Shown piece after piece: positions 50,777-58,399 of a DNA stretch of 64,000 bases. Within the stretch, counting starts at the first letter, position 1. Each line of letters starts with the position of its first letter. The position numbers and the translations under genes are program-made. A model generated the notes under the pieces. It was not told the origin of the DNA. It saw only the letters and a list, made by a program, of their open reading frames with translations, and made no database searches. The stretch is from Phycisphaeraceae bacterium (GTDB lineage Bacteria > Planctomycetota > Phycisphaerae > Phycisphaerales > UBA1924), in the NCBI GenBank assembly GCA_019636515.1, contig JAHBXI010000004.1:124001-188000 (forward strand), written 5' to 3'.

Positions 50777-51595
50777 ATGAGTACGCAGTCAGTGACGTCA
50801 GAAGCGCCATCATTCGGTCGGTTCCGCCTCGTACGGCCCCTGTCGCCGGCGTCCTACGCCGAGCGGTGGCTCTCGTTGCACGAAGACGACCACACCAGCC
50901 ACGTGGTGTACCGATTCGGTGCGATATCGGATAAGGCCGGCCAGCGGCGGTTCCTTTCGGCGACCGAGCGAGCCGAGTCGCTCAGGGATCACCACCTGCT
51001 GGAGATTCAGTATTTTTCGTTCGATGCGGTGGGCCGTCCCTGCGTGGTAACGCCGTACCTTGGGAATCACGACGGGCTGGTCAGCCTGCGCTCGCTCGCG
51101 GAAATGAAGGGTGGTCGTCTTTCTCCCCTGGAGACCGAGCGAGCGGTGGTCCATGTCCTGGAGGGGTTGCGGGCCGCGCACCGTTCGATCGGGCCGTCCC
51201 ACGGGCCCGTGCGGATGGACGGCTTGCTGGTTGATCGCCACGGACGGGTGTGGATCGAGTTGTACGGACTTCGCCGGGCGATGCGCGGCATGACCGACCC
51301 GGTCCCGGAGTTGGCCCAGGACGAGGTCCGGTCGGTGGTGGAGATCGCGTACGAATTGCTGACGGGCCTTCCGGCGGAGGAGCCTCGGATCTCGGCGGGT
51401 CGGCTCGTCAAGAAGATCGACCCGGCGTGGGATGACTGGCTCGACCGTGGCCTGAGCGGGTTCGATGGATTCCAGACCGCCGACGAAGCGTTGTCGGTGC
51501 TCCCATCGGCCGAGCCGGTGATCCGAGAGCCAAAGCCCACGGGTCCGGTCCGGTCGCTTTTCTCGCGATTCCGCTGGCCGACGCGGACCGGCTGA
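50777..51595 (+). CDS. Degenerate protein kinase-like protein (probable pseudokinase)
   Basis: A 272-residue protein that follows the layout of a Ser/Thr kinase: an N-lobe (GRFRLVRPLSPASYAERWLSL, VVYRF), a hinge-like region (VVTPYLGNHDGLVSLRSL), helices of the C-lobe (AVVHVLEGLRAAHRSIG), then HGPVRMDGLLVD and VWIELYGL where HRDLKPxN and DFG would be. The Gly-rich loop, the VAIK lysine, the catalytic Asp of HRD and the DFG Asp all appear to be missing or changed. It may be a regulatory pseudokinase. The C-terminal tail is Pro/Arg-rich. No partner is obvious. Confidence 0.6.
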   Translation: MSTQSVTSEAPSFGRFRLVRPLSPASYAERWLSLHEDDHTSHVVYRFGAISDKAGQRRFLSATERAESLRDHHLLEIQYFSFDAVGRPCVVTPYLGNHDGLVSLRSLAEMKGGRLSPLETERAVVHVLEGLRAAHRSIGPSHGPVRMDGLLVDRHGRVWIELYGLRRAMRGMTDPVPELAQDEVRSVVEIAYELLTGLPAEEPRISAGRLVKKIDPAWDDWLDRGLSGFDGFQTADEALSVLPSAEPVIREPKPTGPVRSLFSRFRWPTRTG

Positions 51596-51646
51596 GGTCT
51601 CCACCGACTCTTCGCGGCGGGAGGTTCCACGGTCGCCGGGGTCGCT

Positions 51647-52102
51647 TCATCGTTCGGGGGATGGGCGTTCGGGGGAAGGTATGCCCAGGCGAACGCGACG
51701 CCGTGATTCGAAGGCGGCGATGTCGGCGACGCTGGTGGTTCTCAGAAAATCGAAAACCTTGTTGCGCTGCTGTGTCCAGAACCGATGGGCCGGGCAGGAC
51801 CGCTCGTCGGAGCAGACGGCGTTGCCGAGCATGCAGGTGGGCTTGACCACTGGGTCATCCATGGCTTGGCATACATCGTGAAGAGATATCTCGGTCGCGG
51901 GCCTGGCGAGCGTGACTCCCCCGCCGACGCCCCTCTGGGTCAAGACCAGGCCGCGTCGCGCCAGGGCGTGGATGATCTTGGCGAGGTACGCCGGGGGGAT
52001 GGAGGCTGCTTCTGCTATCTCCTTGACCAGAACGGGGTTGCCACCCGAGGCGGCGATATGGCCGAGCGCGAGGATGGCATACCCGACGCCTTGGCTGAGC
52101 AT
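51647..52102 (-). CDS. Rrf2-family transcriptional regulator
   Basis: A 151-residue winged-helix regulator with YAILALGHIA and the HTH KEIAEAASIPPAYLAKIIHALARRGLV. A wing RGVGGGVTLAR follows, and then a cysteine set (TCMLGNAVCSDERSC) suited to bind an Fe-S cluster as in NsrR/IscR. It is divergent from ccoNO and very likely controls it in response to oxygen, NO or iron-sulfur status. The start is the ATG at 52102 with GGAG 6 bases upstream. The ORF extends to a TTG further upstream that is less likely. Confidence 0.9.
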   Translation of the reverse strand: MLSQGVGYAILALGHIAASGGNPVLVKEIAEAASIPPAYLAKIIHALARRGLVLTQRGVGGGVTLARPATEISLHDVCQAMDDPVVKPTCMLGNAVCSDERSCPAHRFWTQQRNKVFDFLRTTSVADIAAFESRRRVRLGIPSPERPSPER

Positions 52103-52134
52103 GAGAGTCTCCGGCAAACCCCCATTCTAGGGAG

Positions 52135-52206
52135 TAAACGACCAACAAGTCAACAGTTTCAGGCGCACTGGCGGGTCGTTTCGTGCCCCTTTCGAGCATA
52201 AACGAC
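52135..52206. promoter_or_regulatory. Triplicate TAAACGAC elements in the rrf2-cco intergenic region
   Basis: TAAACGAC at 52135-52142 and again at 52199-52206. An inverted copy, GTCGTTT (7 of 8 bases), is at 52175-52181. The first and second form an 8-bp inverted repeat AAACGACC/GGTCGTTT (52136-52143, 52174-52181). They are good candidates for the operator of the divergent Rrf2 regulator. Confidence 0.5.
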
Positions 52207-52258
52207 GGCTTCTCGAACGGGAGGACGCCGAAGGGGTCAATTGTGTCGCGAAACATTC

Positions 52259-52287
52259 TTGACATATCGACCTTTAATTCATATTCT
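52259..52287 (+). promoter_or_regulatory. Promoter of the cco operon
   Basis: TTGACA at 52259-52264, a 17-base spacer and TATTCT at 52282-52287, about 45 bases before the ccoNO start. A GTCAA (52236-52240)/TTGAC (52259-52263) inverted pair overlaps the -35 box and could be a further operator. Confidence 0.6.
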
Positions 52288-52332
52288 TGACCCTGCTCGC
52301 GCCCGGTTTGGTCCGCGAGGTGGAGTGTCGGC

Positions 52333-54636
52333 ATGAAACACGGGTCAGACGGTGGCTCTTCGGCGGGATCGTGGGGCGGGCACGGCCCGGGGCCTTCCGG
52401 GGGCGTGGAGGCCCGCGGACGCCTGGAGTCGTTCGTGTACGACGACGACATCGTCCGCAAGTTTCTCGTGGCAACGATCGTGTGGGGGATGGTGGCGTTC
52501 CTGGCGGGGCTGCTGATCGCGTTCCAACTGGCGCTGCCGAGACTGAATTTCGGGGTGGAGTACCTGGGGTTCGGTCGTTTGCGGCCGCTGCACACCAACG
52601 CGGCGATCTTCGCGTTCGCGGGCAACGCGATCTTCACGGCGGTGTACTACTCAACGCAGCGTCTGTGCAAGGCGCGGATGTTCTCCGACACGCTCAGCCG
52701 GCTGCACTTTTGGGGATGGCAACTGATCATCGTCGGCGCGGCGCTGACGCTCCCGCTGGGGATCACCAGCGGGAAGGAATACGCGGAACTGGAGTGGCCG
52801 ATCGACCTGATGATCGCGGTGGTGTGGCTGGGCTTTTTCGGGACGAATTTCCTGATGACCCTGCTGCGGCGTCGAGAGCGGCACATGTACGTGGCGCTGT
52901 GGTTCTACATCGCGTCGATCGTGACGGTGACGGTGCTGCACGTGTTCAACAGCCTGGCGTTGCCGGTGGGCCTGTTCAAGAGTTACTCGGTGTACGCGGG
53001 GGTGCAGGACGCGTTCATGCAGTGGTGGTACGGCCACAACGCGGTGGCGTTCTTCCTGACCACGCCGTTCCTGGGGCTCATGTACTACTTCCTGCCCAAG
53101 GCGGCGGGCCGGCCGGTGTTCAGTTACCGCCTGTCGATCGTGCATTTCTGGAGCCTTGTCTTCCTCTACATATGGGCGGGCCCGCACCACCTGCACTACA
53201 CGGCGCTGCCGGGGTGGGCCAGTTCGCTTGGGATGGTCTTCTCGGTCATGCTGTGGATGCCGTCGTGGGGAGGCGGGATCAACGGCCTGCTGACCCTGCG
53301 GGGGGCGTGGCACAAACTGCGAGACGACCCCGTGCTCAAGTTCTTCGTCGCGGGCGTGACGTTCTACATGATGTCGACTTTCGAGGGTCCGATGCTGTCG
53401 GTCAAGAGCGTCAACGCCCTCTCGCACTACACGGACTGGACGATTGCGCACGTACACGCGGGCGCGCTCGGGTGGAACGGCCTCATGACCTTCGGCATGA
53501 TCTACTGGCTGCTCCCCCGGCTCTTCCAGGCGGACCTCTACAGCCGCAAACTCGCGGAGTGGCACTTTTGGATCGGGACGATGGGGATCCTTCTGTACGT
53601 GATCCCGATCTACGCGGGCGGGATCACCCAGGGCCTGATGTGGCGGGCGTTCGACGAGAGCGGGAGCCTGCAGTTCCCGGACTTTGTCGAGACGGTGATG
53701 GCGCTGATGCCGTTCTACTGGCTGCGGATCATCGGCGGGACGCTGTTCATCGCGGGCATGGCGCTGCTTATCTACAACGCGCTGATGACCTGGCGGAACA
53801 GGCCGCCGCGGTACGAAGAGCCGGTCCACCAGGCGCCGGCCCTGTCGGCGGCGTACGACGACGGCCCGGAGCCGGCGAGCAGCCTGGAGGCCAACACGGA
53901 ATTTGCCAGAAAGTTCGAGGCGCGGGTGCTGCAGGGGTGGTTCCACCGGGTCTGGGAGCGCAAGCCCCTGAGGTTCACGGTCATGACCACGCTGGCGGTG
54001 CTGCTCGCCTCGGCGCTGGAGATCATCCCGACCTTCCTGATCAGGTCCAACGTCCCGACGATCGCGTCGGTGAAGCCGTACACGCCGCTGGAACTGGCCG
54101 GGCGCGACATCTACATCGCCGAGGGGTGTTACAACTGCCACTCGCAGATGATCCGGCCTTTGTGGCACGAGACGCGACGCTACGGGGAGTACAGCAAGCC
54201 CGGCGAGTTCGTGTACGACCACCCCTTCCAGTGGGGTTCCCGGCGGATCGGTCCGGACCTTGCCCGGGAGGGCGGGGCGCGGTCGCACGACTGGCACGTG
54301 CGGCACTTCGAGGATCCGCGGCAGATGGTCGGCCAGTCGATCATGCCGTCGTACGCGCACCTGCTTGCGCAGGACCTGGATTTTGACGGCATCGGCGGGC
54401 GTGTGCGGGCCATGGCGATGCTCGGCGTGCCGTACGGGGAGGCCGTCAGGGACGGCCGCGCGGCGGCGATGGCGAGGGAGCAGGCGGGGGTGATCGCGGC
54501 CGAACTCGAGAGCCAGGGCGGCTACCCGGGGATGGCGGGCAAGAAAGTGATCGCGCTGGTGGCGTACATGCAGCGCCTGGGGAAGGACATCTCGGAGTCC
54601 GTCACGCCCCAGGCCCCGGCCGCGACGGGCGAGTGA
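52333..54636 (+). CDS. ccoNO: cbb3-type cytochrome c oxidase, fused CcoN-CcoO
   Basis: A 767-residue fusion of the catalytic heme-copper subunit and the monoheme c subunit. Residues 1 to about 490 are CcoN, with its conserved helices (LRPLHTNAAIFAFAGNAIF, WWYGHNAVAFFLTTPF, HYTDWTIAHVHAGALGWNG) including the His ligands. A soluble linker (PPRYEEPVHQAPALS) leads to CcoO from about residue 535. Its membrane anchor is near TVMTTLAVLLAS, and the heme c site CYNCH is at 599-603. Separate genes are usual, and fusions are known but less common. GAGGTGGAG precedes the ATG. It reduces O2 with high affinity and pumps protons. Confidence 0.95.
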   Translation: MKHGSDGGSSAGSWGGHGPGPSGGVEARGRLESFVYDDDIVRKFLVATIVWGMVAFLAGLLIAFQLALPRLNFGVEYLGFGRLRPLHTNAAIFAFAGNAIFTAVYYSTQRLCKARMFSDTLSRLHFWGWQLIIVGAALTLPLGITSGKEYAELEWPIDLMIAVVWLGFFGTNFLMTLLRRRERHMYVALWFYIASIVTVTVLHVFNSLALPVGLFKSYSVYAGVQDAFMQWWYGHNAVAFFLTTPFLGLMYYFLPKAAGRPVFSYRLSIVHFWSLVFLYIWAGPHHLHYTALPGWASSLGMVFSVMLWMPSWGGGINGLLTLRGAWHKLRDDPVLKFFVAGVTFYMMSTFEGPMLSVKSVNALSHYTDWTIAHVHAGALGWNGLMTFGMIYWLLPRLFQADLYSRKLAEWHFWIGTMGILLYVIPIYAGGITQGLMWRAFDESGSLQFPDFVETVMALMPFYWLRIIGGTLFIAGMALLIYNALMTWRNRPPRYEEPVHQAPALSAAYDDGPEPASSLEANTEFARKFEARVLQGWFHRVWERKPLRFTVMTTLAVLLASALEIIPTFLIRSNVPTIASVKPYTPLELAGRDIYIAEGCYNCHSQMIRPLWHETRRYGEYSKPGEFVYDHPFQWGSRRIGPDLAREGGARSHDWHVRHFEDPRQMVGQSIMPSYAHLLAQDLDFDGIGGRVRAMAMLGVPYGEAVRDGRAAAMAREQAGVIAAELESQGGYPGMAGKKVIALVAYMQRLGKDISESVTPQAPAATGE

Positions 54637-54661
54637 CGCGGGCGCGGGAGAGGATTGTTCG

Positions 54662-54892
54662 ATGAGCCTGAGCGACATCATGGGAAACCTCGATCTCTCG
54701 GTCTACCCGCAGGTGGCGCTGGTGATCTTCGTGGCGGTGTTCGCATCCGTGCTGCGCCGGACGGCGCTGGGCTGGTCACGGGAGTCCGAGGCGTGCGGGC
54801 TTCTCCCGCTGGAGGACGGGGCACGGGGCAAGGCCGGACCACACCGCGGTGATCCGACATCGAGCGGCCGCACGGGCCGCGGGAGGGCTTGA
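54662..54892 (+). CDS. ccoQ: cbb3 oxidase small subunit CcoQ-like
   Basis: A 76-residue protein with one membrane helix (YPQVALVIFVAVFASVLRRT) and a hydrophilic tail, as expected for CcoQ, which stabilises the core oxidase. It starts 25 bases after ccoNO, with GAGAGG upstream. The sequence is short and weakly conserved, so the assignment rests on size, topology and position between ccoNO and ccoP. Confidence 0.75.
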   Translation: MSLSDIMGNLDLSVYPQVALVIFVAVFASVLRRTALGWSRESEACGLLPLEDGARGKAGPHRGDPTSSGRTGRGRA

Positions 54893-54894
54893 CC

Positions 54895-55530
54895 ATGAGC
54901 GTGATGCACGGCAAGGCGCCGGGAGATGAGGCACGACCGGGCAAGTCCGGCCACCTGCTCGACCACGAATACGACGGGATTCGCGAGTACGACAACCCCA
55001 CGCCGGGGTGGTGGCACGTGATTTTCCTGGGTTCGTGCGTCTTCTCGGTGTTCTACATGTTCTGGTATCACGCTTCGCCGCTGTCCTCCTCGCCGGAGAA
55101 AGACTGGGATCGGGAGCAGTTGTCGGAGTACCGGCGGATCTTCGGCGGGATCGGGGAACTCGGGGCCGACGCGGGGACGATCCAGAAGATGCGGGGCGAC
55201 GCCCGCCTGATGGCGGTGGCCCGGGGCCTGTTTGAGAGCAACTGCGCGGCGTGCCACGCCCGCGACGGCGGTGGGATCAACGGGTTCAATCTGACCGACG
55301 ACCTCTACAAGAACATCAAGGGCCTGGAGGACCTGTACGCCGTGATGACGACGGGGGCGAACAACGGGGCGATGCCGTCGTGGTCGGCGAAACTGTCGCA
55401 GAACGAACGGGTGCTGGTCGCGGCGTACGTGGCCAACCTGCGTGGGACGTCCCCGGCCAGCCCCCGCGCGGCGGATCCCGCGGAGAGGCCGATCGATCCG
55501 TGGCCCGCGGTCGTGACGTCCCCGGAGTGA
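54895..55530 (+). CDS. ccoP: cbb3 oxidase subunit CcoP with a single heme c
   Basis: Membrane-anchored cytochrome c subunit of the oxidase, 211 residues. The N-terminal NPTPGWWHVIFLGSCVFSVFYMFWY segment is the typical CcoP anchor. One CAACH motif is at 117-121, with the Met-ligand region in NNGAMPSW. Classical CcoP is diheme and about 300 residues. This version lacks the second heme-binding motif, so it is monoheme. GGAGGG precedes the ATG. It lies 2 bases after ccoQ. Confidence 0.92.
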   Translation: MSVMHGKAPGDEARPGKSGHLLDHEYDGIREYDNPTPGWWHVIFLGSCVFSVFYMFWYHASPLSSSPEKDWDREQLSEYRRIFGGIGELGADAGTIQKMRGDARLMAVARGLFESNCAACHARDGGGINGFNLTDDLYKNIKGLEDLYAVMTTGANNGAMPSWSAKLSQNERVLVAAYVANLRGTSPASPRAADPAERPIDPWPAVVTSPE

Positions 55531-55578
55531 GGAAGGTCCGGTGAGCAACCGCGCGGCGCGCGCGGCCCGCCGAGGAGT

Positions 55579-57096
55579 TTGAACCGCGCCCAGGGGAAGC
55601 ATTTGCCACGGCACGAGTTCGAAGCCAGGAACCAGGCGGGAGAGCCCGGCGGGGATCAGGTCCTTTCCACGCTTCGGGCCGATGGCCGGAGGAGATGGCT
55701 TTCGCCGCGCGTCTCCCCCGGGCGGCTGTGGCGGTGGCGGCGTGCGGTGGCGTTTTTTCTGATCGCGCTGTTCACGCTTCTCCCGTACCTCTCCATCAAC
55801 GGCAAGCCGGCGGTGCTGCTCGACATCGCCGCGAGGCGATTCACGCTTTTCGGCAAGACCTTCCTGCCGACGGACACGCTGCTGCTGGCCCTGATGATGC
55901 TCGGCGTGTTCGTGGCGGTGTTCCTGGTAACGGCGGTGAGCGGGCGCGTGTGGTGCGGGTGGGGGTGCCCGCAGACGGTGTACATGGAGTTCGTGTACCG
56001 CCCGATCGAGCGGTTCTTCTCGGGGGCGCCCGGGCGGACGCCCACGGCGTTCCAGCGTTCCCCGGCGGCGCAGGCCCTGAAATTGGCCGTTTTCTTCGTG
56101 GTTTCCTGCTTCCTGGCGCACACGTTCCTGGCGTACTTCGTCGGGATCGACCGGCTGGCGGAATGGGTGCGGCTATCCCCGGCCAGGCACCCCACGCCGT
56201 TCCTGGTGATGGCGGTGACGACCGGCCTGATGATGTTCGACTTCGTGTATTTCCGCGAGCAGACGTGCATCCTGGCCTGCCCGTACGGGAGATTCCAGTC
56301 GGTGATGCTCGACCGCGATTCTCGGATCATCGCGTACGACACCAGGCGAGGAGAGCCGCGAGGCAGGCGCCAAGCGGCGGCGGGGGATGTGGCGCTCCCG
56401 GTGATCGGCCGAGACGCTCCCAGGACCGGCGACTGCGTGGACTGCGGGCTGTGCGTGACGACCTGTCCGACCGGGATTGACATCCGCGAGGGACTCCAGA
56501 TGGAATGCGTGAACTGCGCGCAATGCATCGACGCGTGCGACGCGGTGATGACAAAACTGAAGAGGCCGACCGGGCTGATCCGGTACGGGTCGTTGACGGA
56601 GATGAATGGTTCCCCGCGGCGAACGATCCGCGCGAGGGTGATGGTCTATTCGGCGGTTCTCGCCGTCGTCACGACCGCGTTTATCGCCGTGCTGGCGACC
56701 AAGTCCGACACGGACGTGACCGTCATGCGGGGCCTGGGGGCGCCGTTCGCAACGATGCCCGACGGAACCATCGGGAACCAGATCCGCGTCAAGATCGTGA
56801 ATCGTCGGGATACGGAGTCAACCTACACGCTGACGGCGGAGGGGCTCGACGGGGCGAAGGTCGAGTCCGAGGCGTTCCCGCTGAGGCTTGGTCCGGGCGA
56901 GATGAAGTTGGCCTCGGCGGTGGTGGCGGCTCCAAGAGGGGCGTTCTCGTCTGGCTTTCGAGAGGTTGACATTGTGGTACACGACGGAACCCGGGTGGTT
57001 GGTCGCCGGGTCCACCGCCTTCAGGGGCCGGCGGCGGGTGGGAGTACGTCGGGCGGGAACCGCGGGCCTGGTCTTGACAAGGAGTCTCCGCGATGA
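55579..57096 (+). CDS. ccoG: Cytochrome oxidase accessory protein CcoG (RdxA/FixG)
   Basis: Membrane ferredoxin of 505 residues needed for copper delivery or reduction during cbb3 assembly. Several membrane helices (AVAFFLIALFTLLPYLSING and others), the RVWCGWGCPQTVY motif, and two 4Fe-4S motifs (CVDCGLCVTTCP and CVNCAQCIDACD) are intact. The C-terminal beta domain with an Ig-like fold follows. The TTG start is poorly placed relative to its GAGGAG, so another nearby start (for example 55603) is possible. ATGA overlap with fixH at its end. Confidence 0.93.
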   Translation: MNRAQGKHLPRHEFEARNQAGEPGGDQVLSTLRADGRRRWLSPRVSPGRLWRWRRAVAFFLIALFTLLPYLSINGKPAVLLDIAARRFTLFGKTFLPTDTLLLALMMLGVFVAVFLVTAVSGRVWCGWGCPQTVYMEFVYRPIERFFSGAPGRTPTAFQRSPAAQALKLAVFFVVSCFLAHTFLAYFVGIDRLAEWVRLSPARHPTPFLVMAVTTGLMMFDFVYFREQTCILACPYGRFQSVMLDRDSRIIAYDTRRGEPRGRRQAAAGDVALPVIGRDAPRTGDCVDCGLCVTTCPTGIDIREGLQMECVNCAQCIDACDAVMTKLKRPTGLIRYGSLTEMNGSPRRTIRARVMVYSAVLAVVTTAFIAVLATKSDTDVTVMRGLGAPFATMPDGTIGNQIRVKIVNRRDTESTYTLTAEGLDGAKVESEAFPLRLGPGEMKLASAVVAAPRGAFSSGFREVDIVVHDGTRVVGRRVHRLQGPAAGGSTSGGNRGPGLDKESPR

Positions 57097-57632
57097 GCAC
57101 GCCGGTTGATGGCGGAGTTGGCGCCAAGTCGGGAGGCATCTGGCCCGGGGCGATCTTCGCGCTCCTGGGGGTCAACGTCGTGGTGGTCGCGGTGACGGTG
57201 TACTTCGCGGTCACGGACCCCTCGGCGTCGATAGAGCCGAACTACTACGAAAAGGCGGTGCGCTGGGATGAGTCGGCGGCACGGCGCGCATCGAGCGGCC
57301 GTCTCGGCTGGGGTGTCCATCTTGAACTCGGCCCGACCGCCCAGGGCCGTGAACTGCTGGCCACGCTGCGCGACGCCGACGGGATGGGGATCGACGGGGC
57401 TCGGGTCGAGGTGGAGATGTTCCACCACGCAAGAGCGGGCGACCGGTGGACTCCGCGGCTTGAGCCGCGCGGGGAAGGGGTCTACGCGGGACGGCTCGGG
57501 CCGGTGCGCGGCGGGACGTGGCGGCTGCGGTTGATGGCCCGACGCGGCGCCGACGTGTTTGTGACGGAACTTGACCAGGCGTTCCAAGAAGTCGGTGTTC
57601 CCGGGGTCGTGCCACGGGAGAACGGGAGATGA
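57093..57632 (+). CDS. fixH: FixH-family accessory protein (CcoH)
   Basis: A 179-residue protein with a single N-terminal membrane helix (GAIFALLGVNVVVVAVTVYFA) and the NYYEKAVRWD motif, which is characteristic of FixH/CcoH. A periplasmic beta-sandwich domain follows. It assists cbb3 oxidase maturation together with CcoI. It overlaps both neighbours by ATGA, so it is coupled within the operon. Confidence 0.9.
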   Translation: MSTPVDGGVGAKSGGIWPGAIFALLGVNVVVVAVTVYFAVTDPSASIEPNYYEKAVRWDESAARRASSGRLGWGVHLELGPTAQGRELLATLRDADGMGIDGARVEVEMFHHARAGDRWTPRLEPRGEGVYAGRLGPVRGGTWRLRLMARRGADVFVTELDQAFQEVGVPGVVPRENGR

Positions 57633-58399
57633 CACCCCTCTTTGCCGCGGTGTTCACGGCCAGCCTGTTGGGGAGCATGCACTGCGCCGGGATGTGCGGG
57701 GCCTTTGTCGCGTTTGCCGTGGCGGGGTTTGAAGGCTCTTCGCCCGCCGCGCCTTCCTGGATACTCAACGCGGCGTACAACGGGGGACGGCTGGTCACCT
57801 ACTCGATCCTCGGGGCGATCGCCGGCGCGGTGGGGTCGGCGGTGGACCTGGGCGGCGGAGCGGTGGGCGTCAGCAACGCCGCGGCGATCACGGCCGGGGC
57901 GTTTATGGCGTGCTTTGGCGTGGTGATGACCCTCCGGGCGCTCGGGGTGCGCATCGCGCGGGCGCCGCTTCCCCCGATGGTGGACCGGGTGGTCGCCGCG
58001 GGACACCGGGCCGCGCTTGGGTTGAACCCGCGGCGCCGCGCGCTGGTCATCGGACTGCTGACCACGCTGCTTCCGTGCGGGTGGCTCTACGCGTTCGCGG
58101 TGACCGCGGCGGGTACGGCGGATCCGTTGATGGGGGCCGCCACGATGGCGGCGTTCTGGGCGGGCACGCTTCCGGTGATGGCCTCGATCGGAGCGGGCAT
58201 CCGCGGGGTCGCCGGGCCGCTGCGCGACCGCCTTCCAGCGATCACGGCGGTGTTTCTTGTGGCGGTCGGCTGTGCAACGATCGTTGGCCGGATCGGCGTC
58301 GGCCCACTCTCGGGGGGATTGCACGAAGGTTCCCGCGTCCGCGAAGCGAAGGTCCCGGTTCCAGGCAAGGTTGAACTTCCGTGCTGCCATGCCGAATGA
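57629..58399 (+). CDS. Sulfite exporter TauE/SafE- or DsbD-like membrane protein
   Basis: A 256-residue protein with about six membrane helices. The motif GSMHCAGMCGAF near the N-terminus and LLPCGWLYAF in the fourth helix are hallmarks of the DsbD_2/UreH-like metal or thiol-transport family often found with cbb3 genes. A role in copper or heme delivery to the oxidase is inferred from location only. It overlaps fixH (ATGA) and slightly overlaps the ccoI start. Confidence 0.85.
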   Translation: MTPLFAAVFTASLLGSMHCAGMCGAFVAFAVAGFEGSSPAAPSWILNAAYNGGRLVTYSILGAIAGAVGSAVDLGGGAVGVSNAAAITAGAFMACFGVVMTLRALGVRIARAPLPPMVDRVVAAGHRAALGLNPRRRALVIGLLTTLLPCGWLYAFAVTAAGTADPLMGAATMAAFWAGTLPVMASIGAGIRGVAGPLRDRLPAITAVFLVAVGCATIVGRIGVGPLSGGLHEGSRVREAKVPVPGKVELPCCHAE

